This document shows positions 26,035-35,092 of a DNA stretch of 64,000 nucleotides, one piece after another. The stretch spans positions 1 through 64,000 of the forward strand of contig NZ_BLLG01000016.1 in the NCBI RefSeq assembly GCF_011766325.1. The letters are read 5' to 3'. This DNA is from Streptomyces pacificus (GTDB lineage Bacteria > Actinomycetota > Actinomycetes > Streptomycetales > Streptomycetaceae). Under the pieces are notes generated by a model. It was not told where the DNA came from. It worked only from the letters and a program-made list of their open reading frames with translations, and did no database searches. Made by a program: the position numbers and the translations under genes. Numbering within the stretch: the stretch's first letter is position 1; the number at the start of each line of letters is the position of its first letter.

Positions 26035-27600
26035 TCACCCCGCCGGTAGTCCCGCCGGTCGCCCGGGGACCGCGGCGGGGGAGAGGTACGCCCGGTGGCC
26101 GGTCCTGGACCGCAGGTCGGGAAGGCGGTACTCGCGCCAGCCGCGGGCGAACGCGGGAGGTGGCTTCCGTCCCGAGACGAGCACCACGACGGGCTGTTCC
26201 ACGGCGACCCGGGCCAGGGCGGCGGGAGTGATGCTCCGGTCGTGGCCGGAGGGCTGGCGGGAGGCGCACCCCGTGCGGAACGCGACACGTACGGCCTCCT
26301 CGCCGGAGACGACGCACGGCGGCCGCACCCCCTGGGCCCGCAGCTCGGCGGCGACGCGGCCGAAGGCCACCGTGTCCGCGCGCACCCGGTCCGTGACCCC
26401 GTCGAGCAGCCGGTACTGGACCCAGAGATGGCCCGCGACGGCCGCGATGAGCACACCCGCGAGGATCCCCCGTCCTCGCCTGCTCGCACGGTACGCCGCT
26501 ACCAGGGCCACGGCCGCGGGGAGTGCCAGCAGCACGTAGGAGGGCAGCAGGAAGCGCGGGGCTGCGTAGCCGACGGTGAAGAGGTACGGCACGGCCATGG
26601 ACACCCCCACCGCCGTCGCGACCGCGATCTCGGTGCGGTAGGCCGTCCGCCGGGCGGCGAGCACCCCTACGGCCACGACCACGGGCAGCGCGAGGAACCA
26701 CAGGGACGCCACCGGGTGCTCCCAGGCCACGTCGCACGGGCGGCACAGCGTCCGGCCGCCCAGGGCGCGCGCATGGTCGTCGGCGGCGAAGTACAGGCCC
26801 AGACGGCCCTGGATCTCACTCGCTCGCCGTAGCCGTGCACCGAGTCCCCCGTACCGCAGATACGCCTCGACGATCCAGCCGGCGCAGCCCAGGGCGGCGC
26901 CGGCCGCCGGCACGGCGACCAGAGTGATCCGGCGGCGTACCCGCAGCACCAGCGCGGCTGCGGCGAGCGGCAGGACCAGCCACACCGCGTCGGTCGGCCG
27001 CATCAGCGCCACGAAGGCCACCGCGGCGCCCAGGGCGGTGAGCGCCTGGCGGTCACGGGGGTCCCGGGCCGCTCGCAGGAAGCAGCCCGCGGCGGCCAGC
27101 GCACCGAAGGCGACCCACAGGTTCGGCATCACCTGGGGCCCGTAGAACAACGTCACCCACAGTCCCCCGAACAGGGCCCCGGCGATGGCCGCCACGACGG
27201 TGGGCACCAGCCCGCGCCATGCCCGCAGCGCCACGAACAGCGCGCAGCCGGAGAGGAGCGCCAGGCACACGCGCAGGACCGCCACCGAGGGGGTGGCGGC
27301 GGTGAAGGGCGCGACGAGGTACGAGATGCCCCGGGCGCGTGGTGCGCTGAAGAACGCGGCAGGCGCCTCGGGGCTCACCTGGCTGACGTACACCGTCTCG
27401 TCCCAGCCGAGCCCCACACCCGGTACGGACAGGAGCAGCTGGGCGAGCGTGAAGACCGCGGCGACCGCGAGCGGGGGCCAGGGCAGTCGGCGGGCCCCCG
27501 CCAGGAGCCGGCCGGCCCGGCGGGACGCCCCGCCACTCGTGTGTCCGCCTCGGCCCGGCACACCGTCCCGGTGGCCGGGGAGCACGCCCGAATGTTCCAT
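26035..27600 (-). CDS. Polytopic membrane protein, glycosyltransferase-39/ArnT-like
   Basis: The 521-residue protein has about ten membrane helices (examples: PPLAVAAVFTLAQLLLSV, VLRVCLALLSGCALFVAL, LWFLALPVVVAVGVLAA). The first external loop contains WDETVYVSQ, matching the D-E motif of lipid-linked sugar transferases (GT-C fold). A soluble C-terminal part faces outside. Such enzymes move mannose or arabinose-type sugars from a polyprenyl carrier onto protein or envelope polymers. ATG 27600 was chosen because upstream residues are low-complexity. Substrate unknown. Confidence 0.7.
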   Translation of the reverse strand: MEHSGVLPGHRDGVPGRGGHTSGGASRRAGRLLAGARRLPWPPLAVAAVFTLAQLLLSVPGVGLGWDETVYVSQVSPEAPAAFFSAPRARGISYLVAPFTAATPSVAVLRVCLALLSGCALFVALRAWRGLVPTVVAAIAGALFGGLWVTLFYGPQVMPNLWVAFGALAAAGCFLRAARDPRDRQALTALGAAVAFVALMRPTDAVWLVLPLAAAALVLRVRRRITLVAVPAAGAALGCAGWIVEAYLRYGGLGARLRRASEIQGRLGLYFAADDHARALGGRTLCRPCDVAWEHPVASLWFLALPVVVAVGVLAARRTAYRTEIAVATAVGVSMAVPYLFTVGYAAPRFLLPSYVLLALPAAVALVAAYRASRRGRGILAGVLIAAVAGHLWVQYRLLDGVTDRVRADTVAFGRVAAELRAQGVRPPCVVSGEEAVRVAFRTGCASRQPSGHDRSITPAALARVAVEQPVVVLVSGRKPPPAFARGWREYRLPDLRSRTGHRAYLSPAAVPGRPAGLPAG

Positions 27601-27766
27601 GCCTGGTCCCGTCGCAGAACGTGGACGGCTCTCCCGATGCCTCCGTCCCGTCCCCCCACGCTGGGCCCGGCGCCCCGCCGCCACCACGCCGGCGGGGCAG
27701 TCGGCCCAAGGGGGCCCTCCGAACGGATGGGGACCGTGACCTCGAACGCCGCGGCCGGTACGGCCG

Positions 27767-28360
27767 CTATGCCGGGGCGGGCCGGTAGACGCACAGCTGT
27801 ACGCCGGTGCTGCTGGCGACCGTGGAGACCAGCTCCAGGGTGTGCTTGCCGCCGTCGTCGGGGAAGATGCGCTTCCCGCCGCCGAGGAGCACCGGCATGA
27901 TCATCAGCCGGAGTTCGTCGGTCAGCCCCTCACTGATGAGGGTGCGCGCCAGGGTCGGGCTGCCCATGACGACCAGATCGCCCCCCTCGGTCTCCCGCAG
28001 CTCCCGGATCCGGGCGACGGCCTCGTCGCCGGGGATCCGCCTGGTGTTGTGCCACGTCAGCCTGTCCTCGCCGAGCGTCTGCGAGACGACGTACTTCGGG
28101 AGCGCGTTCATCCGGTCGGCGAAGGGATCCCCTGCCCGCTCCGGCCACGCCTGCGCCATCGTCTGCCAGGTGCGGCGGCCGTACAGCAGCCCCTCCGCCT
28201 TCGCCAGCACCTCGTCGAAAGCGCCGCCCACCGTCTCCGGGTCGAAGAACGGGTGCGACCAGCCGCCATGGGCGAAGCCGCCCTCGGTGTCCTCATCGGG
28301 GCCGCCCGGGGCCTGGACGACCCCGTCCAGGCTGATGAACTCGATGATGACGATGCGCAT
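27767..28360 (-). CDS. Dihydrofolate reductase/RibD-family protein
   Basis: The 197-residue protein (MRIVIIEFISLDGVVQAPGG…) has the RibD C-terminal/DHFR fold: the FISLDGV start, LLYGRRTWQTMA in the NADPH-binding region, GDLVVMGSPTLARTLI and the final LRLMIMPVLLGGGKRIF. Most such proteins in actinomycetes are NADPH reductases of unknown substrate rather than true folate enzymes. It is a single gene on the minus strand. Confidence 0.9.
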   Translation of the reverse strand: MRIVIIEFISLDGVVQAPGGPDEDTEGGFAHGGWSHPFFDPETVGGAFDEVLAKAEGLLYGRRTWQTMAQAWPERAGDPFADRMNALPKYVVSQTLGEDRLTWHNTRRIPGDEAVARIRELRETEGGDLVVMGSPTLARTLISEGLTDELRLMIMPVLLGGGKRIFPDDGGKHTLELVSTVASSTGVQLCVYRPAPA

Positions 28361-28582
28361 GGGAGTGCTCCTCTGCTCTGCTCCGGTGAACTACGGGAGG
28401 GGAGACTGCGCGGAGGACGAAAACTCATCGCGCTCTCTGCGGCCCGGGTCGACCAGGAGCGCCGGTGACGAGCGGCACGGCGGAAGGATCTCGGGGCAGC
28501 GGCCGTGAAGAAGGGACCCCGCGCGGGTCAGCCGGGCGAGGGGCGGACCCACCGGCAGCGTCACCTCCCCACGTGCTCGCCG

Positions 28583-28816
28583 TCATGCGTGGTCGGCGAG
28601 TTCCGAGACGCCCTTCCTGCGGGCACAGTGCGCACAGCAGAAGAACTGCCCGTCGGCCTGCAGTCCGTGCCCGAGGATCCGGCACCCGCAGTTCTCGCAC
28701 ATCGGCGCCATGCGCTGGGCCGCGCACTCGATGCTGTCGAACGTGTGCACCGCCCCCGCGGCATGCACCTCGAACGACATCTCGTACTCGTTGCCGCAGA
28801 CTTCGCACATGGCCAT
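28583..28816 (-). CDS. Small Cys-rich zinc-binding (metallothionein-like) protein
   Basis: The 77-residue protein carries nine cysteines in metal-knuckle spacing: CEVC, IEC, MCENCGC and FFCCAHC. This suits one or two structural zinc sites. It resembles short proteins annotated 'prokaryotic metallothionein' or TRASH-like. ATG 28816 (MAMCEVCG) follows AAGGGC; a second ATG lies two codons in. Metal storage and zinc-dependent protein binding are both possible. Confidence 0.75.
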   Translation of the reverse strand: MAMCEVCGNEYEMSFEVHAAGAVHTFDSIECAAQRMAPMCENCGCRILGHGLQADGQFFCCAHCARRKGVSELADHA

Positions 28817-29370
28817 AGCGGTGCCCTTCGCGTTCCGGGGGTGTTGGCCGGAAGGTAGCGAGTGACGGCTCGGGCGACCGCCGACACGGAGGGGGGCACG
28901 GCCGACGGGCCTACACGCGCCACCCGCCCGGCCCCATCGCGGGCGGCGGGTGTTCCCCGGTCGTCCGCCCGGCCTCGCCGCGCCCTGCCGACGTCCACCG
29001 CCCCCGTTCCCGCTCGTTCCCGGTTCTTCGCCCCGTTCCCCGTTCTTCGCCCCGTTCCCCTGCGCACCCTTCCTCCGTGTCCACCGCCTCCCCGCGCGCC
29101 GTGCGCACCCGGCGGCTCGCCCCCGGCGCGCATGCGCCCGACGGGGATGGTGGGCCCGGTCCGCCTCGGGCCCCGCGCCCCGGGAAGGGGCTCGGGCGGC
29201 GGCCGGCCCCACACCACCGGCGGAGGGTCCGCCCGGGCGCGGTGCGCAGGGGCCCGCACGTGTCGTACCCGGTAGCGCGGGGCCGACTGGTATGCCTGTG
29301 AGCGATTTCCGCGGACTCCGTACCGCCCGGAGGCGGCGGGGTGCGGGACCGGACGAGAAGGGAACGTGTC
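28817..29370. other. Intergenic with a 19-bp direct repeat
   Basis: In this 550-base gap, GTTCTTCGCCCCGTTCCCC is repeated in tandem at 29023 and 29042. No gene was recognised. It should hold the divergent promoters of the Cys-rich protein and the RCC1 protein. Confidence 0.55.
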
Positions 29371-30660
29371 ATGGGTGAGCCGAATCGGCCGGTGCGCCGC
29401 GCCGCGGACCGTACCGGCAGGGTGCTGGCCGCCGTACTGGTGGTGGGCCTGGTCTGGACACCGGGCGCCCACGCGGCCGGTCCGTCCGGTGACGGCGGTG
29501 CCGTCGTGCCGTTCGCACAGGCCTGGGGCGGCAACGAGGACGGCCAGCTCGGCAACGGCGGAGGCACCGGCAGCACCGTGCCCGTCACCGTTCCGGGACT
29601 GACCGGGATCAGGGACCTCGCCGCCGGCCTCGAACACAGCCTCGCGCTGGTGCGGGACGGCACCGTGTGGGCGTGGGGCGGCAACGACAACGGCCAGCTC
29701 GGCGACGGTACGGAGACCGACAGCGGTGACCCCGTCCAGGTCCTGGGCCTGACCGGGGTGACGGCCGTCGCCGCGGGCGACGACTTCAGCCTCGCGCTGG
29801 CGGGTGACGGCACCGTGTGGGCGTGGGGCGACAACGACAACGGCCAGCTCGGCGACGGCACGCTCGCCGACAGTTCCCTGCCCGTGCAGGTGCACGGGCT
29901 CTCCGGGGTGACGGCCGTCGCCGGCGGCGACAACCACGCCGTCGCGCTGGCGGGTGACGGCACCGTGTGGGCGTGGGGCGACAACGACAACGGCCAGCTC
30001 GGCAACGGCAGGTTCGCCGACAGCACCATTCCCGTCCGGACGCTGGACATCACCCGGGCCAGGGCTGTGGCAGCCGGTGGCGACCACAGCCTCGCCGTCG
30101 CGCGGGACGGCCTGGTGCAGGCCTGGGGAGACAACTACTCGGGGCAGTTGGGCAACGGCACCAGCATCGACAGCACGACCCCGGTGGAGGTGCAGGCACT
30201 CACCGGGGTCGAGGCCGTTGCGGCGGGACTCGGCCACAGCCTCGCGCTGGCGGGTGACGGCACGGTGTGGGCCTGGGGCGGCAACGCCTCGGGGCAACTG
30301 GGCGACGGCACCACGACCGACAGCACCGTCCCCGTACGGGTGCGAGGCCTCCGAGGGGTGACCGCCATCGCCGCCGACGAGAGGCACAGCCTCGCCCTGA
30401 CGTCATTCTGCGGCTGTGGCGCCGGCCTGCCGTCCTGCGGCTGTGACGACCGGCCGGGCGCTCTCCCTCCGGTCGGCCGGCCCGTCCCCGGCGACGGGCC
30501 CGCCGGTCCCGGGGGTGCCGTCCATGCCTGGGGCGAGAACGGCGAGGGGCAGCTCGGCGACGGGACCACCGACGACAGCAGCGTCCCCGTGGGCGTGACC
30601 ACCGCCAACGGAGGTGCCACCCTCGTCGCGGCAGGCGGTGAACACAGCCTGGCGGGCTGA
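29371..30660 (+). CDS. Secreted RCC1-repeat beta-propeller protein
   Basis: The 429-residue protein starts at ATG 29371 (GAAGGGA upstream), with a signal peptide (RVLAAVLVVGLVWTPGAHA). At least six RCC1 repeats follow, each reading like VWAWGDNDNGQLGDGT…VPVQV…GVTAVAAG…HSLAL. They form a seven-bladed propeller when the split last repeat closes the ring. Before the final blade is a Cys-rich loop (FCGCGAGLPSCGCDDR). Bacterial RCC1 proteins are extracellular; some have lectin-like or inhibitory roles, but none can be assigned here. Neighbouring repeats are nearly identical in DNA, which indicates recent duplication or conversion. Confidence 0.9.
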   Translation: MGEPNRPVRRAADRTGRVLAAVLVVGLVWTPGAHAAGPSGDGGAVVPFAQAWGGNEDGQLGNGGGTGSTVPVTVPGLTGIRDLAAGLEHSLALVRDGTVWAWGGNDNGQLGDGTETDSGDPVQVLGLTGVTAVAAGDDFSLALAGDGTVWAWGDNDNGQLGDGTLADSSLPVQVHGLSGVTAVAGGDNHAVALAGDGTVWAWGDNDNGQLGNGRFADSTIPVRTLDITRARAVAAGGDHSLAVARDGLVQAWGDNYSGQLGNGTSIDSTTPVEVQALTGVEAVAAGLGHSLALAGDGTVWAWGGNASGQLGDGTTTDSTVPVRVRGLRGVTAIAADERHSLALTSFCGCGAGLPSCGCDDRPGALPPVGRPVPGDGPAGPGGAVHAWGENGEGQLGDGTTDDSSVPVGVTTANGGATLVAAGGEHSLAG

Positions 30661-30891
30661 GGCCGGGCGCACCGGCGGTGGCGCCGTGCACCCTCGCCCG
30701 GCAGCCGGCGGAGGGGACCGGGGGAGCCGGGAGCCGCTTCGCGCGGGGCACGCGGCCGGCCTCCGGTGGTCCGCGGGTGTCCCCGTCGCACCCGCGGACC
30801 CGGGAAGCCGCCGGGACACGGCCGGGGCGGTCGGGGCAGCCGGGGCCCGGCCCGCGATGACTGACCGGCCCCCGGAGGTACGCTCCCTCGT

Positions 30892-31137
30892 ATGAGCAGC
30901 CGTCCCCGTCGTCGTGCGTGGCCCCCGAGGGTCGAGGAACTGCCGCCCCCGGCCTATCCGGCCCAAGACGGAGCGCTGCAGATCACCGCGACCGACTGCG
31001 AGCGCTGCGGCACCCGGCTGTCCGGCATCAACGGCCGCTACGCGTGCGGGGTGTGCGGGTGGACGAACCCGTGGAACGACGGGCACCGGGATCTGCCGAG
31101 TGCCGAGGAGGACCCCGACTACCCACACCGGCGGTAG
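30892..31137 (+). CDS. Small zinc-ribbon protein
   Basis: The 81-residue protein has one Cys4 zinc ribbon (ERCGTRLSGINGRYACGVCG; the cysteines pair as CxxC…CxxC when the flanking DCERC is included). A conserved WTNPWNDGHRDLP follows. The N-terminus is basic and Pro-rich. Short proteins like this are conserved in Streptomyces with unknown function. GGAGG lies about 15 bases before the ATG. Confidence 0.65.
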   Translation: MSSRPRRRAWPPRVEELPPPAYPAQDGALQITATDCERCGTRLSGINGRYACGVCGWTNPWNDGHRDLPSAEEDPDYPHRR

Positions 31138-31330
31138 ACCGGTGGGACCGGCGGCAGCACCCCCGCCCGCCGCCGGTCGGCCCGCCCGCCCCCGGTGCAG
31201 GGCCCGCGCCCGGAGCCGAACCGGGTCGCGGTGCCGGCGCGGTTGCCGGGAGGCACGGGGGTACTGCCGGGCCCTGCCGCATCGCGGGGGGTACCCCGGG
31301 GGAGCGCGGCGGAGCGGGCGGGCGCGGCGG

Positions 31331-32443
31331 CTATGCCGCCACCTCCTGCCCCTGCCTGTCGGGGCAGGTCACGGCGAGTGCGGCGATGTCGTCGTCGAGC
31401 CGCCCGCCGCTGTAGCGGAGCAGGTCCTGGTGGAGCCGGTCGAGCAGGTCCCGCGGCGCCGCCGGCCCGTTGTGCCGCATCCAGTCCGGCAGCGGGAAGA
31501 ACGCGCCGTCGCGGTCCCGGGTCTCCGTCACCCCGTCCGTGTAGAGCAGCAGATGGTCGCCCGGACCGAAGGGAACTGTGTCGACCTGGTAGTGGTCTCC
31601 GACGAGTGCCGCCAGATTCAGCGGTGGCGACGGGGTGGACGGTTCCAGGACGCGGGTCTGCCCGGCGTGTACGAGCAGCGGCGCGGGATGGCCGCAGTTG
31701 AGGATCCGGACGGCTGTGCCGTGGTGCGGGATCTCGACGAGCAGGGCGGTGGCGAAGTGCTCGGGCAGCTCCTGGGCGGGGAACGCCGCGGTGTAGCGGA
31801 TGATGCTGGTCTCCAGCCGGCGGGTGATGCCCTTGAGGTCGGGCTGGTCGTACGCGTTCTCCCGGAAGCAGCTGATCAGAGCCGAGGCGGCGCCCACCGC
31901 CGACAGGCCCTTGCCCCGCACGTCGCCGATGAGCAGCCGCACGCCGTACGGGGTGTCGGCCACCTCGTAGAAGTCGCCTCCGATCCGGGCCTGCTCCTGG
32001 GCCGCCAGGTACAGGGCACCGAGTTCGATGTGGCTGATGCGGCTGGGCAGCGGGCGCAGCAGGACCTGCTGGGCCGCGTCGGCGACGAGCCGTACGTGGA
32101 ACAGCGCCTCCTCGCGCTTGATCCGCACATGGCTCGCGTACCCGGCCGCCAGGGTCACCAGGACGATCGCGGCCGCGGTGTACGGCATCCCGAGGTCGGT
32201 GTAGAAGAAGCTGAGGCTGACCATGACCGCCAGGCAGAACGCTCCCAGCAGGAGTGTGGGGAGTACGGGCCACATGGCCGCGGCGAGCGCCGGGGCCGCG
32301 GGCAGCAGCCTGCTGAAGGCGATCTCCCTCGGTGTGGAGAACGCCAGGGAGGCGATGACGACGGTCAGGATCGCCGGCGACAGCAGGGCAGCCTTCCACC
32401 TGGCTCCGTAGAGACGACGAGGGCGCCGCTGCCGACCGGACAT
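31331..32443 (-). CDS. Membrane PP2C/SpoIIE-type serine phosphatase
   Basis: The 370-residue protein opens with three or four membrane helices (AALLSPAILTVVIASLAF to TAAAIVLVTLAAGYASHV). A PP2C_SIG/SpoIIE domain fills the rest: QARIGGDFYEVADTP, RLLIGDVRGKGLSAVG (metal-binding Asp), LNCGHPAPLL, LLLYTDGVTE and a final DDDIAALAV. Such phosphatases act on anti-anti-sigma factors. No anti-sigma partner lies beside it. ATG 32461 is an alternative start six codons earlier. Confidence 0.92.
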   Translation of the reverse strand: MSGRQRRPRRLYGARWKAALLSPAILTVVIASLAFSTPREIAFSRLLPAAPALAAAMWPVLPTLLLGAFCLAVMVSLSFFYTDLGMPYTAAAIVLVTLAAGYASHVRIKREEALFHVRLVADAAQQVLLRPLPSRISHIELGALYLAAQEQARIGGDFYEVADTPYGVRLLIGDVRGKGLSAVGAASALISCFRENAYDQPDLKGITRRLETSIIRYTAAFPAQELPEHFATALLVEIPHHGTAVRILNCGHPAPLLVHAGQTRVLEPSTPSPPLNLAALVGDHYQVDTVPFGPGDHLLLYTDGVTETRDRDGAFFPLPDWMRHNGPAAPRDLLDRLHQDLLRYSGGRLDDDIAALAVTCPDRQGQEVAA

Positions 32444-32520
32444 GATCACAAAAAGCATCATATCCGGGCATAGGGCGGGGTGGGCCGTGGCGGTCTGAGC
32501 CGATGTGCCCACGAGGCGGA

Positions 32521-32551
32521 CCGCGCCCGGCCCCGGCGGGGCCGGGCGCGG
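32521..32551 (-). terminator. 14-bp hairpin downstream of the PKS operon
   Basis: CCGCGCCCGGCCCC and GGGGCCGGGCGCGG pair perfectly around a GGC loop, about 110 bases after the methyltransferase stop. There is no U-tract, as is common in Streptomyces. It is a likely terminator or 3'-end stabiliser of the six-gene operon. Confidence 0.55.
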
Positions 32552-32663
32552 TCCACGGGCTGCGGCATGCGCCGTGATCGGTGCGTGTGCGTGTGCGTGC
32601 GGGCTGCCCTCGCGGTGCCCGTACCGACGTCCCCTCGCGCTCGTGCCGCCGGCGGTCGCGCCG

Positions 32664-33785
32664 TCAGTCCCTCCGGGCCACCAGGCGGTACGCGTTGCAC
32701 AGGCCGAGGCGGTCGGCGAAGGGCGCGACCGCGTGGTCCAGCAGGGCCGCGGCCGCCAGCGCCGGGACGCCCGCGAGGAGCGCGGCACCCCGCAGCGCAC
32801 GGCGCGCCGGACCGGTGGGCACCAGCCACGGCATGTCGTCCCGAGGCACGGCCCCCTCCAGCGCCAGCCACACGGCGGCCACCAGATCCACCGGCTCGTG
32901 CGCCGTGCGGTGCTGCTCCGCCAGCACCGTGAACCCCTGGTCCGACAGCGCGCCGCGCAGATTACCCACCGGCAGGAGATGGAGGTGCTGGGGCTGGAGC
33001 CAGGGCAGCCACCAGCGGCCGAGCAGGTGCGCGTAGCGGCTCTCCGGGTCCGGCACCTCCACGACCAGAAGCCCGCCCGGACGCAGCGACGTGCGGGCCG
33101 CCTCCAGCTCCCGCAGGGGGTCCGTGCAGTGCTCCAGGTAGTGGAACAGGCTCACCGCGTCGTACGCCCCGGCGAGCTCCCCTGCCAGCTCCGTGAGGCC
33201 GCCCCGCAGGCCCCGCTCGACACGCCCCCTGCGCTCGGCGACCTCGACCCCCTCGGACCGGTCGAGTCCGTCGAACACCACCTCGGGCAGCAGCGTACGG
33301 GCCGCCTCGCAGAAGTGCCCGTGCCCGGTCCCCACGTCGAGCCACCGCTTCACCCCGCCGAGGCCGGGCCGCACGAGATGGGGCCGAACGGACGCCGCGC
33401 GCCGCCGGTAGGACCGGGTGCGCCCGGCGAACATCGCGTCCAGCTGCTGCTCGCCGAGCCCGTCGTAGAAGTCGCGGTAGTAGAAGTCGAGCCCCCGGGC
33501 GTTCAACCGGGGGTTCTGGAAGAGGTGGCCGCAGGAGTGGCAGCGTTCGACCCGGAACCTTCCGGGCTTGTGCTGGATCAGGTCGCCGGTCAGCAGATGC
33601 CCGCCGATCCGGACCGAGCCGCACCACGGGCAGCTGTGGCGCAGCGGTTCGAAGAACGCCTGGGGCCCGTCGGCGAGCGCGGCCCCGTACTCCTCGCGCA
33701 GCGCCGCCACGGTCTCCCGTCTGGCCCGGGTCGCGCTGTCCCGTCCGGCCAGACGTCCACGGGAGCGCTTCTCTCGGGGCGTCAT
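32664..33785 (-). CDS. Zinc-ribbon class I SAM methyltransferase
   Basis: The 373-residue protein is the last gene of the PKS operon; its ATG overlaps the glycosyltransferase stop (ATGA). An N-terminal zinc ribbon (CPWCGS…CHSCGHLFQNPR, residues about 50-95) precedes a class I methyltransferase core: motif I WLDVGTGHGHFCEAA, acidic GLDRSEGVEVAE, then VSLFHYLEHCTDPLRELEA. This zinc-ribbon plus Methyltransf_23-like plan occurs in sugar and lipid C- or O-methyltransferases. In this context it probably methylates the sugar or a lipid intermediate. The substrate is inferred only from context. Confidence 0.85.
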   Translation of the reverse strand: MTPREKRSRGRLAGRDSATRARRETVAALREEYGAALADGPQAFFEPLRHSCPWCGSVRIGGHLLTGDLIQHKPGRFRVERCHSCGHLFQNPRLNARGLDFYYRDFYDGLGEQQLDAMFAGRTRSYRRRAASVRPHLVRPGLGGVKRWLDVGTGHGHFCEAARTLLPEVVFDGLDRSEGVEVAERRGRVERGLRGGLTELAGELAGAYDAVSLFHYLEHCTDPLRELEAARTSLRPGGLLVVEVPDPESRYAHLLGRWWLPWLQPQHLHLLPVGNLRGALSDQGFTVLAEQHRTAHEPVDLVAAVWLALEGAVPRDDMPWLVPTGPARRALRGAALLAGVPALAAAALLDHAVAPFADRLGLCNAYRLVARRD

Positions 33786-35092
33786 CCGGCCTCCCGGCCC
33801 TCGGGGCCATCAGGGTCATCGGCGCCATCCGGGCCCTCGCGGTTCTCGGAGTTCCCGGGGGCGCGAGACGTCTCGGCCATTCGTTCGAGATGATCCGCCG
33901 CGGCCGGGGCCCCGCCCGCCGACCGCAGGGCCGATCCGACGGCGCGGGCGGCGGCCCGGTGACCGGGGTCGTACAGCACGGCGTCCACGGCGGACCCGAT
34001 ACGGGCCGCGGAGGCCCGCCCGAACCGGACGCGGACCCCGGCACCCGCGTCGCAGACCTGCGCGGCGACGACCGGCTGGTCGTCCCGGATCGGCGCTACG
34101 ACGAGGGGGAGCCCCTGCCCCAGCGCCTCGACCACCGTGTTGTGACCGGCATGGCAGACGACGGCGCCTACGTGCCGGAGCAAGGCGAGCTGGGGTACGG
34201 CCGGGAGGGCGAGCAGATCCCCGTCCGGCCTGGCGCCACCCGTCCCCGGCCCCGGAAGGGCGCCGCCCGCCCCGGTGCTGCCGGGGCGGGCGGCGAGGGC
34301 GCCCTCCGGGTCGACGACGACGGCCTGCAACCGGTCCGCGCGCGCCCGCAGGGCCTCGGCGCACGCGGCGAGGAAGCGCCCTCCGGCACCGGTGTTCGCG
34401 GTGCCGAGGGTGACCAGCACCGTTGCCCGCGAGGGGTCCAGCCATTCCCAGGGGAAGTCCGCCTGCGAGGGGCGGGCGCCCAGCGAAGGGCCCACCCAGC
34501 GGATCGCGTCACCGCCCCTGGCGGGCGGTCCGGCCAGCTCCGGCACGGTGAACGCCAGCACCAGGCGCGGGGAGAACCGCGGATCCGCCGTGCCCGCAGG
34601 GTCCCCGATGCGGGCCCGCAGTTCCCGCAGCAGCCCGTCGATCCACGCGGCGGCCCTGGGCATGGCCGCCAGCGCGTCCGTGAACTCGGCCGGCGTCGTC
34701 GCCGACGTCGCCCACGGCACTCCGAGCCGCTCGGCCACCAACGCCCCGGCCGGCGCCTGCTGGTCCGCCAGGACCACATCGGGCCGAAACGCCAGCGCCG
34801 CCTCCCGTACGCCGTCGGCCATGGCGTCCGCGAGCGGCACCAGGAACCGCTCCCACAGGAACCGCAGGGCCTCCGGGCCCCGGATGTCCGCGGGCCTGAC
34901 GGGGCGCTCCGCCTCCGCCCAGGACGCCGGCGAGGGGAAGACGGGTGCGTCCGGCCCGGCGAGACGGCGCACCAGCTCGGGCACCCCCGCCCAGGCCACG
35001 TGATGTCCTCGGGCGGTCAGTTCCGCGGCGACCCCCACCAGCGGGTTGACGTGCCCCACGAGCGGAGGCACGACCAGAAGGAAGCGGCTCAT
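33782..35092 (-). CDS. MGT-type glycosyltransferase (GT1/UGT-like)
   Basis: The 436-residue GT-B protein starts at ATG 35092, which overlaps the hydrolase stop; GGAGG lies upstream. The N-terminus (SRFLLVVPPLVGHVNPLVGV) carries the catalytic-type His of macrolide/UGT transferases. The C-terminal donor-binding block is CHAGHNTVVEALGQGLPLVV with …APIRDDQPVVAAQV, close to the MGT consensus. It would add a sugar from a nucleotide donor to the synthase product. Its place in the operon suggests a glycolipid. The very C-terminus is a charged low-complexity tail. Confidence 0.9.
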   Translation of the reverse strand: MSRFLLVVPPLVGHVNPLVGVAAELTARGHHVAWAGVPELVRRLAGPDAPVFPSPASWAEAERPVRPADIRGPEALRFLWERFLVPLADAMADGVREAALAFRPDVVLADQQAPAGALVAERLGVPWATSATTPAEFTDALAAMPRAAAWIDGLLRELRARIGDPAGTADPRFSPRLVLAFTVPELAGPPARGGDAIRWVGPSLGARPSQADFPWEWLDPSRATVLVTLGTANTGAGGRFLAACAEALRARADRLQAVVVDPEGALAARPGSTGAGGALPGPGTGGARPDGDLLALPAVPQLALLRHVGAVVCHAGHNTVVEALGQGLPLVVAPIRDDQPVVAAQVCDAGAGVRVRFGRASAARIGSAVDAVLYDPGHRAAARAVGSALRSAGGAPAAADHLERMAETSRAPGNSENREGPDGADDPDGPEGREAG

